Below are positions 1-8,374 of a stretch of DNA of 64,000 nucleotides, piece after piece. Origin of the DNA: Paracoccus sigandri (GTDB lineage Bacteria > Pseudomonadota > Alphaproteobacteria > Rhodobacterales > Rhodobacteraceae); the NCBI RefSeq assembly GCF_003709565.1, contig NZ_QNRC01000017.1:24901-88900 (forward strand). Direction: 5' to 3'. Both the position numbers and the translations under genes were made by a program. How positions within the stretch are numbered: position 1 is the first letter of the stretch; each line of letters begins with the position of its first letter. Under the pieces are notes generated by a model, which did no database searches, was not told the origin of the DNA, and was given only the letters and a program-made list of their open reading frames with translations.

Positions 1-339
1 CTGCTGGCCGGCCGTGGCGACCAGCGCAACGCCTGCGGCATCGTCCAGCATCTCGACGCTGGCGGCCACGCCGCCGGGCGCGACCCGAACGATCAACGCC
101 TGCCCGCCGCCATTCTGGAAGAACTGGGTGACGCCATAGGTGGTTTCGCGCTGCCGGTCGAGGCCGCCGAAATTCCGCTCGAAATCGCCGGGATTGAAAA
201 CCCGGACCGGCACATTGACCGGTCCGCGGACAAAACAACCCACGAATGCGGTGATCGAGGTAGGCAAGCCGGCGATCGTGCGGGCGCCGCTGGGCAATTC
301 CTGCAGATATACGCCGGGATAAGTCGGATTTACGGGCAT
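1..339 (-). CDS. Contractile tail sheath protein, N-terminal part (runs off window)
   Basis: The reverse strand from 339 to the window edge reads as 113 uninterrupted codons, preceded by a GAGGG ribosome site. It starts MPVNPTYPGVYLQELPSG and continues with an ITAFVG motif at about residue 30, a RGPVN motif, a DFERNFGG segment near 53-60 and a GGGQALIVRV strand. This order is the N-terminal signature of phage tail sheath family proteins (COG3497), which polymerise around an inner tube and contract to drive it through a membrane. The same family occurs in contractile phages, tailocins and extracellular contractile injection systems (eCIS). Which of these it is cannot be told from one partial gene; the rest of the cluster would lie to the left of the window. 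Confidence 0.85.
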   Translation of the reverse strand, partial: MPVNPTYPGVYLQELPSGARTIAGLPTSITAFVGCFVRGPVNVPVRVFNPGDFERNFGGLDRQRETTYGVTQFFQNGGGQALIVRVAPGGVAASVEMLDDAAGVALVATAGQQ

Positions 340-1204
340 TTTTCCCTCGCCGTGAAATTGCCGTTCAGTTCCGAAGGTATGAGCGGGTGCAGACAGATGG
401 TCATAATCGTGCCGCAGGCGACAGGAGATGTTACCTGCGCCTCGTGTCGGGATGGTTTCTGGCTTCGCTGTGGATTTAAATACACCCCGAAAGGAATGAT
501 GTTTGGAAATATATCCAATTCGGGTGTGATCGTTTAAATCATGAGAATTTTATCATTTTCTATTGATTCGTCAAGAAATAGTAAAAGCGCAGCGGTTGAT
601 CTGCGGATTTTAATCCTGTCAGTGAATGATTCTCGGGTATTGGCACGAAATGCGATCCGCGGCCGACCTCGGAATGATGCGGCTTGGTTGCCGGCCTTCC
701 GGCCAGATCGTGGGTGGAAGGCGCCCGTTGCTGGCACGGATGACATCGCGGATGACGGCAAGCGGCCTGCGGCAGAATCCGTTGCAGATCAGGTCAGTCG
801 GGAGAACCAGCGGCCTTTCTCGGGTGATGTTTCGAGAAATGATGTGACGCGCGTGGTCTTCCTCGGTCCGCTCCATCAGGCCCCGCCATGAAGGCCATCC
901 AGGTCGGCACGTCCTCCCCGGCGGTATTCATGAGCGCGGCCGGTTTCGGGGACCTGTTCCGCACCTGATCGGCAATCAGGCGCTGCCGAGGCTTTTTCAC
1001 GCCAACTCCGATTTCGAAAGCCCCGACAAGCAAGGATAATTCCACTCGCGCAAAATGCTTCGATCGGTCCATGGCAATTGAACATGATCCCGCCAATCGC
1101 AGACCGTGAACGGCCGAGACCGGCACTCCGTTTCAACCGGAATGGTGGGAGGCAGCCTGGGCGAAACCCGTCTCACAATCGGGGTCGCCGCCAATGCTGT
1201 GCAG
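340..1204. other. 865-base stretch with no convincing gene
   Basis: It separates the sheath gene from the XRE regulator. Positions 480-620 are AT-rich compared with the rest of the window and contain a loose inverted repeat (ACACCCCGAA near 482, TTCGGGTGT near 520). This is the likely promoter region of the sheath gene, although no clear -35/-10 pair was assigned. The short open frames between 540 and 1190 overlap on both strands, resemble no family I recognise, and lack convincing ribosome sites. I see nothing firm here. Confidence 0.5.
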
Positions 1205-2014
1205 CTAGCGGCGTTCCGTGGGTGGTGACTGGAAGTAGACGATCATCCTGAGATGGCGATATTCGTCCACGACCAGCATTTCATGGGTGAAATCCTGCCG
1301 GGCACCGGCCAGGTCGAGGACGGCGCCGACGCCGCGGGCGTAGCTGTCCATGCCGGGCTGCTCGAACCAGCGCCGAAAATCGGGCGAGACCGCCTTCAGG
1401 TCATCGACCAGCCCCAGCATGCCCGGATCGTCCGGCGCCGCCGCCAGATCGCAGCGGAACTGCGCCACCAGTTTCGGCGCATCCTCATGCCATGCCGGCA
1501 GGCGGTGGCGCATGCCGGGATCCGCGAAGACCATCCGCAGGATGTTGCGATCGCCCTGCTGTCGGCCGGAGAGGCCGAACAGATCGTCGGCGCCCCGGTT
1601 CCACGCAACCGCGTCCCAGCGCAGGTTGAGCACATAGGCGGGACGCGCCACCAGATCGTCCAGCAATTGCTGGATCAGCGGGCCAACCGAGGGCGATTGG
1701 CCGGCCTCGGCCGGCGGCGGACGACGGTGCGCCAGAAGGAAGAGGTGGCAGCATTCGGCATCGTCCAGCCGCAGGGCTTTCGACACCCGCAGCAGGAAGC
1801 TTTCCGAGACCTGGATGTCGCGGCCCTGTTCGAACCATGTGTACCAGGTGAGGCCGACACCCGCCAGCTGGGCGACCTCCTCGCGCCGCAGCCCCGGCGT
1901 CCGGCGGCCGCCGGTGGTCGGCAGGCCGACATCGGCCGGCCGCAGCTTCGCCCTGTGCCGCATCAGGAAATCGGAAAGCTCGCCTCGGGTGCGTTCAAGG
2001 GTCCTGCCTGACAT
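1205..2014 (-). CDS. XRE/MmyB-type helix-turn-helix transcriptional regulator
   Basis: 269 residues, the usual length for this family. An N-terminal Xre-type helix-turn-helix spans about residues 15-75, with the hallmark LRREEVAQLAGV at 43-54 followed by a WYTWFEQGRD segment. The rest, about 100-265, matches the MmyB-like ligand-binding fold (LNLRWDAVAWN, then a DPGMR segment). Members are cytoplasmic, ligand-responsive DNA-binding regulators, often of an adjacent exporter or oxidoreductase. The gene is divergent from the MFS exporter at 2100 with only about 85 bases between starts, so it most likely controls that gene and itself. The effector is unknown. Confidence 0.88.
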   Translation of the reverse strand: MSGRTLERTRGELSDFLMRHRAKLRPADVGLPTTGGRRTPGLRREEVAQLAGVGLTWYTWFEQGRDIQVSESFLLRVSKALRLDDAECCHLFLLAHRRPPPAEAGQSPSVGPLIQQLLDDLVARPAYVLNLRWDAVAWNRGADDLFGLSGRQQGDRNILRMVFADPGMRHRLPAWHEDAPKLVAQFRCDLAAAPDDPGMLGLVDDLKAVSPDFRRWFEQPGMDSYARGVGAVLDLAGARQDFTHEMLVVDEYRHLRMIVYFQSPPTERR

Positions 2015-2045
2015 GCTGTTGCCTCCAGTAACGGGATGATTTCCA

Positions 2046-2095
2046 ACATTGTAACAGGTTTATCCTGCGCCCAATGTCTGCTCTCCACAAGGAGG
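2046..2095. promoter_or_regulatory. Divergent control region between XRE regulator and MFS exporter
   Basis: The short gap between the divergent starts holds two nested inverted repeats: ACATTG (2046-2051) with CAATGT (2072-2077), and inside it CAGG (2055-2058) with CCTG (2064-2067). An AAGGAGG ribosome site at 2089-2095 serves the exporter start at 2100. The dyads are plausible operators for the XRE regulator; that is inference from position and symmetry. Confidence 0.45.
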
Positions 2096-2099
2096 CACC

Positions 2100-3689
2100 A
2101 TGACAACGCATTGCGAAACCGCATCCTGCCCTGCCGAACCCGTTTCCGGCCCGGCGTCCCGCTCCTCCACGCAGGCCGGGGGCCGCGCATGGCTGGGGCT
2201 GGCGCTGCTGGCCCTGCCGACCGTCCTGCTTGGCCTCGACCTGACGCTGCTGCATCTGGCGCTTCCGGCCCTGGCGGCCGATCTTCAGCCCACCAGCACG
2301 CAGGCATTGTGGATCATGGATGCCTATGGCTTCATGATCGCGGGCTTCCTCATCACGATGGGCACGCTGGGTGATCGCATCGGCCGGCGCAAGTTGCTGA
2401 TGTTCGGTGCGGCCGCCTTCGCCGCGGCCTCGGGGATCGCAGCCTTCTCGACCAGCGCCGCCATGCTGATCGCGGCCCGTGCCGCGCTCGGCGTGGCCGG
2501 CGCGACGCTGATGCCTTCGACCCTGGCGCTGATCAGCACGCTTTTTGCCGATCCGCGCCAGCGGGCCCTGGCGATCGGGGTCTGGGCCACGATGTTCGCG
2601 CTTGGAATGGCGATGGGGCCGGTGGTGGGGGGCGTGGTGCTGGCGCATTTCTGGTGGGGCGCGGCCTTCCTGCTGGCGGTGCCCGTCGTCGGCCTGCTGC
2701 TCCTGCTCGCGCCGGTGCTGCTGCCCGAATACCGCGCCCCGAACGCCGGCCGCATCGACCTGGCAAGCGTCGCGCTCTCGCTCGCCGCGATGCTGCCGGT
2801 GATCTACGGCATCAAGCAGATCGCGAAGGACGGGCTGGGTGCGGAGGCCGTCGGCGCCGCCGTCATGGGTGCCGTCTTCGCCGTCGTTTTCGTTCGGCGG
2901 CAACGGCAACTCGCCGATCCGCTGCTCGACCTGGAGCTGTTTCGCAATCGGGCCTTCACCGCGGCCCTGGTCGTGCTGCTCTTCGGGCTGGTCGCGGTGG
3001 GCGGCACCATGCTGCTGGTCACGCAATATCTGCAACTGGTGGCCGGCTTTTCCCCGCTGGTCGCCGGCCTGTGGATGGGGCCGCCGGCGCTGGCCATGGT
3101 GGCCGCCGGCATCGGCGCGCCGCTGATCGCCCGGCATGTCCGGCCGGGCATCGTGGTGGCCGGCGCGCTCGGCCTGTCGGTGGTGGGCTATCTGTTGCTG
3201 GCCCGACTTGGCAACGACCATGCGGGTCTTGCCACGGTCGTGACCGGCTTCTCGCTCGCCTATCTCGGTCTCGGGACCATCGCGGCGCTCGGCACGGACC
3301 TCGTCGTCGGTTCCGCGCCGGCAGAGAAGGCGGGATCGGCCTCGGCCCTGTCCGAGACGGTGCAGGATCTCGGCGCGTCCCTCGGCATCGCGGTGCTGGG
3401 CAGTTTCGCCACGGCCATCTACCGCCGCACCATGCTGGAGCGCCTGCCGGATGACACCCCCGAAACCCTGCGCGAGGCGGTCGCGGACAGCCTGTGGGCC
3501 GCATCGGCGGTGGCGCCGGACCTGCCCGGCGGGCTGATCGAGGAAGCGCAGGCCGCGTTCCTCGCAGGCTTCCACGGTGCCGCCATGGTCAGTGCCATCA
3601 TCGTTGCCGCCCTCGTGGCCCTCGCCGCCCTCTCGCTGCGCCATGTCGGCACCCTTGCAGGGTCATCCGATCCGCTGGACCGGGAATAG
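2100..3689 (+). CDS. DHA2-family (14-TM) MFS drug exporter, SmvA/QacA-like
   Basis: 529 residues, strongly hydrophobic, with a spacing of segments that fits 14 transmembrane helices. The MFS motif A GDRIGRRK lies at residues 91-98 after helix 2 (sequence MDAYGFMIAGFL just before), and a motif C-like GPVVGG lies near residues 170-180. These are traits of proton-driven multidrug exporters of the EmrB/QacA/SmvA group in the inner membrane. An AAGGAGG site 5 bases upstream fixes the start. It is divergent from and probably regulated by the XRE gene. The substrate cannot be read from the sequence; quaternary or hydrophobic cations are typical of the closest subgroup. Confidence 0.88.
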   Translation: MTTHCETASCPAEPVSGPASRSSTQAGGRAWLGLALLALPTVLLGLDLTLLHLALPALAADLQPTSTQALWIMDAYGFMIAGFLITMGTLGDRIGRRKLLMFGAAAFAAASGIAAFSTSAAMLIAARAALGVAGATLMPSTLALISTLFADPRQRALAIGVWATMFALGMAMGPVVGGVVLAHFWWGAAFLLAVPVVGLLLLLAPVLLPEYRAPNAGRIDLASVALSLAAMLPVIYGIKQIAKDGLGAEAVGAAVMGAVFAVVFVRRQRQLADPLLDLELFRNRAFTAALVVLLFGLVAVGGTMLLVTQYLQLVAGFSPLVAGLWMGPPALAMVAAGIGAPLIARHVRPGIVVAGALGLSVVGYLLLARLGNDHAGLATVVTGFSLAYLGLGTIAALGTDLVVGSAPAEKAGSASALSETVQDLGASLGIAVLGSFATAIYRRTMLERLPDDTPETLREAVADSLWAASAVAPDLPGGLIEEAQAAFLAGFHGAAMVSAIIVAALVALAALSLRHVGTLAGSSDPLDRE

Positions 3690-3899
3690 CCGGCCATTCA
3701 TCGCGGGCGCAGCAACGAAACGCGGCATCCCCCGCGGGCATCCCCGGCCCATAGTTGCCTGTCGGCATCGGCAAGGCGCTGCGGCGCAGCATCCTCAGAC
3801 CCGTCGTTCATACTTGCCGCAGCATTTCCGGCAAGCGAGGGTCGCCGAAGCGGGTCCATTCAGAGTGAGGAAAAATTTCAGGTGGGTCATGCCGAATAA

Positions 3900-4004
3900 G
3901 ATGACAGCTTCGGCGACTCCGCCCCCATCGACAGGCTCTACCAGGAGTTTGGCATCACAAAGGAAGCCATCGTCGAACGGGCGAAAACGCTGGCCGGAAG
4001 GTAG
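3900..4004 (+). pseudogene. Fossil transketolase C-terminus
   Basis: After an in-frame TAA, the plus strand reads 34 codons that start DDSFGDSAPIDRLYQEFGIT and then KEAIVERAKTLAGR before a TAG. The FG-SAP, LY-EFGIT and KEAIVE-A patterns are the extreme C-terminus of bacterial transketolases (family knowledge; usual length is about 660 residues). Nothing upstream continues the gene in any frame that I could follow, so this is a leftover tail. It ends in the stem of a perfect hairpin, as a real 3' end would. Confidence 0.6.
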
Positions 4005-4017
4005 CGAACCTTCCGGC
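3993..4017 (+). terminator. 10-bp hairpin at the end of the transketolase fossil
   Basis: GCCGGAAGGT (3993-4002) and ACCTTCCGGC (4008-4017) form a perfect 10-bp stem around a 5-base loop, overlapping the TAG of the fossil. No T-run follows, so it is terminator-like, not a textbook intrinsic terminator. Confidence 0.5.
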
Positions 4018-4133
4018 GGGATGCCTTGTCGATACCGCCGCCATTGCCGATATCCAGGAACTGGACGATCACTGCATGGGCATATGGAGCGAGACGCCTG
4101 CATGGCCTCGCCAAGAGGCGGGTTTTCCGCGGA

Positions 4134-5531
4134 TCACGACAGCGGAAAGCCGATCTTGCTGCACAGCCGCAGCCATGGCAGGCGCCATCCGCCCTTGCTG
4201 TCGGCGCCGTCCAGCGCCGCCATGGTGATCTTGGCGCCGATGCTGCGGAAGGGCTCGGGCGGGATCCAGTTCGGCTCGGTCGCGGCGAACTCCATGCCTG
4301 TCTCGGGCAGGTGCTGGCCCATCAGCTTGGCCAGGCCCACCCGCGCGCCGAATCGGCTGGCCGACACGCCAAAGCCGGAATAGCCGCCGGCATAGACCGC
4401 CTTGCCCCCGTGATAGGTCTGAAAATGCACCGCCATGCGGGTGGTCAGCGCGATCGGCCCGCTCCAGGCATGGGAAAAGCGGATCCCCTCGAGCTGCGGG
4501 AAGGTCGCGAAGAACGCATCCGCGAGCCGCAGATAGGGCTCGGGCGTGCGGTCCAGCGCCGGGTCGCGGGGGCTGTTCATGAAATAGCCCAGCCGCCCGC
4601 CGAACAGGATGCGGTCATCGGGGGTCAGCCGCATGTAGTTCAGCTGGGTGCGGGTGTCGTAGACGCCCTGGCGGTTGGCCCATCCCACGGCCGCCTTCTG
4701 TTCAGCCGTCAATGGTTCGGTGGTCAGGATGCGGTCGCGCACCATGGCGACGCGGCTGCGGATGCGGCGGTGACCTGCGGCAAAGGCATTGGTCGCAAAA
4801 AGGACGCGCGGCGTCTCGACCGCTCCGTCGCGGGTCCGCACCAGCAGGCGGTCGCCGCGGTCGTCGACCCCTGTCATCGGCGTTTGCTCATGGACGCGCA
4901 CGCCAAGCGCCAGCGCCGCGCGCCGCAGGCCCCAGGCCAGCCGGGCCGGATGCACGATGCCGCTGTTCTTGCGCGACCACAGCGCACCCCGGAACAGGGG
5001 CGAGTCCAACTGCGCGCGTGTCTGCGGGCCGTCCAGCAGCGCCACGTCATGACCATGGGCGCGGTGCAATTCGTATTCCTCTTGCACGGCGGGCAGGCCC
5101 GCGTCCGAGACGGCGACCGTCATCTCTCCGGTCCATTCCAGGTCGGCCTGGATGTCGTGGCGCCAGACCGTGTCGGTGAAGCCCGCCATATTGTCGTGGC
5201 CCAGTGCCTCCAGCGCCCGGATGTCGCGCGGGAAGATGCGCGCGGCATTGCCAAGGCCGTGCATCACCGAGGTCGACACGATGCCGCCCGGACGTCCCGA
5301 GGCGCCATGCGCGATGCGGTCGGCCTCGATCAGCACCACGTCGCGGGACGGATCGGATTCCTTGGCCAGGATCGCGGCCCAGAGCCCGGTGAACCCGCCA
5401 CCCACCACCAGAAGGTCGGCCCGCGTCCGGCCCTGCAACGGGTCCGAGGCTGCGGGTGCGTCCGCGCGGTCCAGCCAGAAGGGAAAGAAGGTGGCGTCGG
5501 CAAGCGCGGTGGCGGCACGGGAGGTGGTCAT
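4134..5531 (-). CDS. FAD-dependent amine oxidase-like flavoprotein (DAO family, PuuB-like)
   Basis: 465 residues. A dinucleotide-binding VVGGGFTG lies at 42-49, followed by LIEADRIAHGASGRPGG, the FAD-ribose/phosphate region seen in gamma-glutamylputrescine oxidase and related DAO-family enzymes. C-terminal VYAGGYSGFGVSASRFGARV is the second FAD-contact segment. These soluble enzymes oxidise amines or amino acids to imines or aldehydes with release of peroxide. The gene is followed upstream by a cupin (5542) with a 10-base gap, so the two form an operon. The neighbouring ureohydrolase, aldehyde dehydrogenase and GABA genes point to an amine or guanidino-amine substrate; this is inference. Confidence 0.85.
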   Translation of the reverse strand: MTTSRAATALADATFFPFWLDRADAPAASDPLQGRTRADLLVVGGGFTGLWAAILAKESDPSRDVVLIEADRIAHGASGRPGGIVSTSVMHGLGNAARIFPRDIRALEALGHDNMAGFTDTVWRHDIQADLEWTGEMTVAVSDAGLPAVQEEYELHRAHGHDVALLDGPQTRAQLDSPLFRGALWSRKNSGIVHPARLAWGLRRAALALGVRVHEQTPMTGVDDRGDRLLVRTRDGAVETPRVLFATNAFAAGHRRIRSRVAMVRDRILTTEPLTAEQKAAVGWANRQGVYDTRTQLNYMRLTPDDRILFGGRLGYFMNSPRDPALDRTPEPYLRLADAFFATFPQLEGIRFSHAWSGPIALTTRMAVHFQTYHGGKAVYAGGYSGFGVSASRFGARVGLAKLMGQHLPETGMEFAATEPNWIPPEPFRSIGAKITMAALDGADSKGGWRLPWLRLCSKIGFPLS

Positions 5532-5541
5532 GGCTTCGGCC

Positions 5542-5901
5542 TCAGTCCTCGATCAGCACATAGATCTTGCGCAGGGTTTCCAGCACCTCGAACCGGCCTT
5601 CGAACCCGCTGGCAAGGACGTAATTGTCGCCGGGGCCGAACTCTTGCACGCTGCCGTCGGCATCGGTGATGGCCACGCGGCCCGACAGGACGGTCGTGTA
5701 TTCGGTCATGGTCGGATAGGACAGGATTTCGGCATAGGGGGTGCATTCCCAGGTGCCGACGGTGACCTTGCCCTGCGACAGGTGCACTGCGCCCGTCTCC
5801 TGGGCGGCACCGGTCAGGACGGCCTCGGGCGGGACGGCCGAGCATGGCGTCAAGGCTGCGCCGGACAGGCCGTTGCGGTCGATTCGGATGATCTTGGACA
5901 T
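5542..5901 (-). CDS. Small cupin-domain protein
   Basis: 119 residues from the ATG at 5901. One cupin barrel is evident: YTTVLSGRVAITDADG then the GPGDNYVLASGF turn, near residues 67-100. The ethanolamine/amine-linked DUF861-type cupins look like this. An alternative start at 6156 would cross the divergent LysR promoter and adds unrelated sequence, so I reject it. The gene is first in an operon with the flavoprotein at 4134 (10-base gap) and divergent from the LysR gene at 6005. The role is not known; small cupins in amine catabolic operons may bind a metal or an unstable intermediate. Family assignment is firm, function is not. Confidence 0.78.
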   Translation of the reverse strand: MSKIIRIDRNGLSGAALTPCSAVPPEAVLTGAAQETGAVHLSQGKVTVGTWECTPYAEILSYPTMTEYTTVLSGRVAITDADGSVQEFGPGDNYVLASGFEGRFEVLETLRKIYVLIED

Positions 5902-6004
5902 GATGCCTCGCGTTTCTTGAGCGTGTCGAAGCGATCTAGAGGCAGGGCCGCAGGGCTGAAATGCCGATTTGCCAATCGAAACATTTAGGAGAATAAATGA
6001 GGGC

Positions 6005-6937
6005 ATGAACATATCGGGCTCCGACCTGCACCTGTTTCGCGTCTTCGACAGCGTCGTGCGCAATAACGGCCTGTCCGCGGCGCAGGTCGAGCTGTCGCTG
6101 AGCCAGCCCACCATCTCGAACCACCTGACCGCGCTGGAACAGCGCCTGGGCGTCAAGCTGTGCGAACGCGGCAGGCGCGGATTTGCCCTGACAGAAAAGG
6201 GCCGCGTGGTGCATCAGATCGCGCTGGAGGTGCTGGCGGGGCTGGACCAGCAGTCGCGCCGCCTCAGCCAGTTGCGCGGCGTCATGGTGGGCAAGGTGCG
6301 CATCGGCATCGTCGATTGCGTCGCCAGCGACATCCATTGCCGCCTGCCCGAGGCCCTGGCCGCGATCGCCGGGAACACGCCGATGGTCGAGGTCGACCTG
6401 AAGATCATGCGTCCCGGCGACATCAGCGCCGCGCTGGCGGAAAACGAGCTGGACATCGGCATCGGCGGCTTTGACAGCCGGCTGGGCGTGCTGTCCTATC
6501 ACCTGCTGTATCACGAAGAACACCGGCTCTATTGCGGGGCGGGCAATGTGCTGGCCGGCATGCCGGAGGCCGCGATCACGCGGGATCTGGCCTATGCGCA
6601 GCCCTGGGTGCATCGCGGCTACTGGGGCGGGCGGCGGCAGCGCAGCTTTCAGCGCATCGATTCCGACCGCATCGTCTATGACATCGAGGCGCAGATGCTG
6701 ATGATCCTGTCCGGGGCCTATGTCGGGCTGCTGCCCGTCCATGCGGCCGAGGCCATGGTCGCGGCGGGACGGCTGCGCCAACTGCCCGTGACTGATGACG
6801 ACTATGTCGCGGAAATCGAGCTTGCCACCCGCACCGGCAGCCTGTCGCGCACCATCGCCCATGTTCGCGACGAGCTGCTGCGCCAGCACCAGGACATTTG
6901 CCGCCATCAATCCGAGCGTTCTGCGCCGGATATATAA
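6005..6937 (+). CDS. LysR-family transcriptional regulator
   Basis: 310 residues if started at the ATG at 6005 (MNISGSDLHLF); a TTG start at 5969 would add 12. The LysR winged helix covers about residues 6-65, including LSAAQVELSLSQPTISNHL and LGVKLCERGRRGFALTEKG. The remainder is a periplasmic-binding-protein-like effector domain. A three-codon reading frame (5997-6008) overlaps the start. Divergent from the cupin/flavoprotein operon and followed by an MFS carrier, it probably controls these. It is a paralogue of the LysR at 11078, sharing LSAAQ, the LCxRGRxGF turn and a GIVD strand. Confidence 0.87.
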   Translation: MNISGSDLHLFRVFDSVVRNNGLSAAQVELSLSQPTISNHLTALEQRLGVKLCERGRRGFALTEKGRVVHQIALEVLAGLDQQSRRLSQLRGVMVGKVRIGIVDCVASDIHCRLPEALAAIAGNTPMVEVDLKIMRPGDISAALAENELDIGIGGFDSRLGVLSYHLLYHEEHRLYCGAGNVLAGMPEAAITRDLAYAQPWVHRGYWGGRRQRSFQRIDSDRIVYDIEAQMLMILSGAYVGLLPVHAAEAMVAAGRLRQLPVTDDDYVAEIELATRTGSLSRTIAHVRDELLRQHQDICRHQSERSAPDI

Positions 6938-7075
6938 GGCCGGTATCCCGTTGGATACCCTTCCCGGCAAAGCACATCAACGGGAAGCAGCAATGACAAT
7001 CACGCGACGGGGAGGCGGCATCTCCATGCCGTGGGGTGCGGGACTGTGCCAGGGCCAGCGGCGGCAGGTGCGGCA

Positions 7076-8320
7076 ATGATCCGGCGGCTGGATGGAATCT
7101 TTGGCCACCGCGTGGCGGCGCCGCAACGGACGGTGGGCTTGGTGGGGCTGGACCCGGATGGCTGGGCGGCGCAGACGCTGGCCGGCTTCGTGGGCTCGGT
7201 CGCGCTGTCGCCGCTGATGCTCTTGCCGGTGCTGGTCTATGCCTATGACGTGAAGCTGGGCTTCGGCCCGGATACGGCCGGGCGCATTTCCTCGGCGGCA
7301 CTGCTGGGGCTGGCGATGGCCACGGTGCTGGTGTCGCTGCGGACCAAGCACTGGTCGATGGGGCGGGTGTCGGTCGTCGGCATGGCGCTGATGCTGTTCT
7401 TCAGCGCGATGAGCCTGGTCTTGCAGGATCTGACCAGCTTTTTCCTGCTGACCTTCCTGGCCGGTTTCGGCGGCGGGCTGGCGCAGGCGGCGGTGTCGGC
7501 GGCCCTGGCGCGCACGCAGCGTTCGGAACGTGCATTCGCCATCTTCACCTGCTTCCAGTTCGTCTATCCCGGCCTCGGCGCCTGGTTCCTGCCCAGCCTG
7601 CTGGAGGGGGGCTGGGGGTTCGACGTCCTGCTGCTTTGCCAGATGGCCCTGATCGTCGCGGCGCTGGGGCTTGCCCCGGTGGTCGGCGCCTTCCGGCTGC
7701 GCGCCGAGCTGCTGGCCGCCGACCAGGAGCCGCATCCCGACCAGATGGAATGGGCGCTGCTGCTGCACCTGCCCGCCGCGCTGTCCACCATCGGCTTCAT
7801 GATCTACGGTGCCTCGAACGGCGCGATCTGGGCCTATTCCGAGGGGATCGGGCGGCTTTCCGGCCTGGACGTGACGCAGATCAGCAACATCATCGCCCTG
7901 GCCAATGTCATTGCGGGTGTCGCGGCGCTGGGGGTGATCTGGCTGGGCAACCGGCTGGGCCATTTCATCCCGCTGATCGTCGGCATCCTGGCGCAGCTGC
8001 TGTCGATCTGGATCCTCGTCACCTTCCAGAGCGGGGCGGGCTTCCTGCTGGGCACGATGATCTTCACCATCGCCTGGGCGGTCGTCTTCCCCTATTTCCT
8101 CAGCATCCAGTCCGACCTGGACCATTCCGGCACGGTGGTGGCCTTTGGCCAGTTCACCAACCTGATCGGCACCGCCGCTGGTCCCTCGATCGCAGCTTAT
8201 GTGCTGGGCGGGGACGGGGATTACGTCAGCGCCATGAACATCTCGATGTGGATGACGGTGCTGGCGCTGGTGCCCATGATCGCCATCCTGATCATCCGGC
8301 GCCGGCGGCTCGGGCATTGA
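7076..8320 (+). CDS. 12-TM MFS transporter
   Basis: 414 residues from ATG 7076; a GTG at 7031 in the same frame would add 15 residues without hydrophobic content. About 12 hydrophobic segments are visible, with a long cytoplasmic linker near the middle (ADQEPHPDQMEW) that divides two six-helix halves. It is an inner-membrane carrier of the major facilitator superfamily. It lies downstream of the LysR gene with the amine oxidase operon on the other side, so uptake of the amine or guanidino substrate is the most economical guess. Substrate and direction cannot be read directly. Confidence 0.8.
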   Translation: MIRRLDGIFGHRVAAPQRTVGLVGLDPDGWAAQTLAGFVGSVALSPLMLLPVLVYAYDVKLGFGPDTAGRISSAALLGLAMATVLVSLRTKHWSMGRVSVVGMALMLFFSAMSLVLQDLTSFFLLTFLAGFGGGLAQAAVSAALARTQRSERAFAIFTCFQFVYPGLGAWFLPSLLEGGWGFDVLLLCQMALIVAALGLAPVVGAFRLRAELLAADQEPHPDQMEWALLLHLPAALSTIGFMIYGASNGAIWAYSEGIGRLSGLDVTQISNIIALANVIAGVAALGVIWLGNRLGHFIPLIVGILAQLLSIWILVTFQSGAGFLLGTMIFTIAWAVVFPYFLSIQSDLDHSGTVVAFGQFTNLIGTAAGPSIAAYVLGGDGDYVSAMNISMWMTVLALVPMIAILIIRRRRLGH

Positions 8321-8334
8321 GGGCGCGGGAAAGC

Positions 8335-8358
8335 GGCGACCCGGCCGTCCGGGTCGCC
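8335..8358. terminator. Bidirectional hairpin between MFS and ureohydrolase
   Basis: GGCGACCCGG (8335-8344) and CCGGGTCGCC (8349-8358) form a perfect 10-bp stem with a 4-base loop. It lies between two converging genes that end at 8320 and 8375. There is no U-tract, but position and stability fit a shared terminator. Confidence 0.65.
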
Positions 8359-8374
8359 TGCAATCGGCGCGCGG

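Larger units (their letters stand above)
3690..4133. other. Gap holding only the transketolase fossil
   Basis: Between the MFS exporter and the flavoprotein gene the only recognisable content is the transketolase tail and its hairpin. Open frames on the minus strand (for example 3795-4103) are antisense to it and match no family known to me. Confidence 0.5.

Noticed and set aside
541..1136. Overlapping ORFs of 85-116 codons on both strands
   Set aside because: No recognisable domain, no good ribosome site, and mutual overlap.
1995..3644. 549-codon minus-strand frame opposite the MFS gene
   Set aside because: Rich in H, R, Q and G without any domain; the plus strand encodes a clear 14-helix exporter.
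5997..6008. Three-codon leader peptide before the LysR gene
   Set aside because: The ATGAGGGCATGA frame is too short to judge and may be chance; noted only in the LysR entry.
5902..6156. Extended N-terminus of the cupin protein
   Set aside because: It would overlap the divergent LysR gene and has no cupin or signal features; ATG 5901 gives the normal length.
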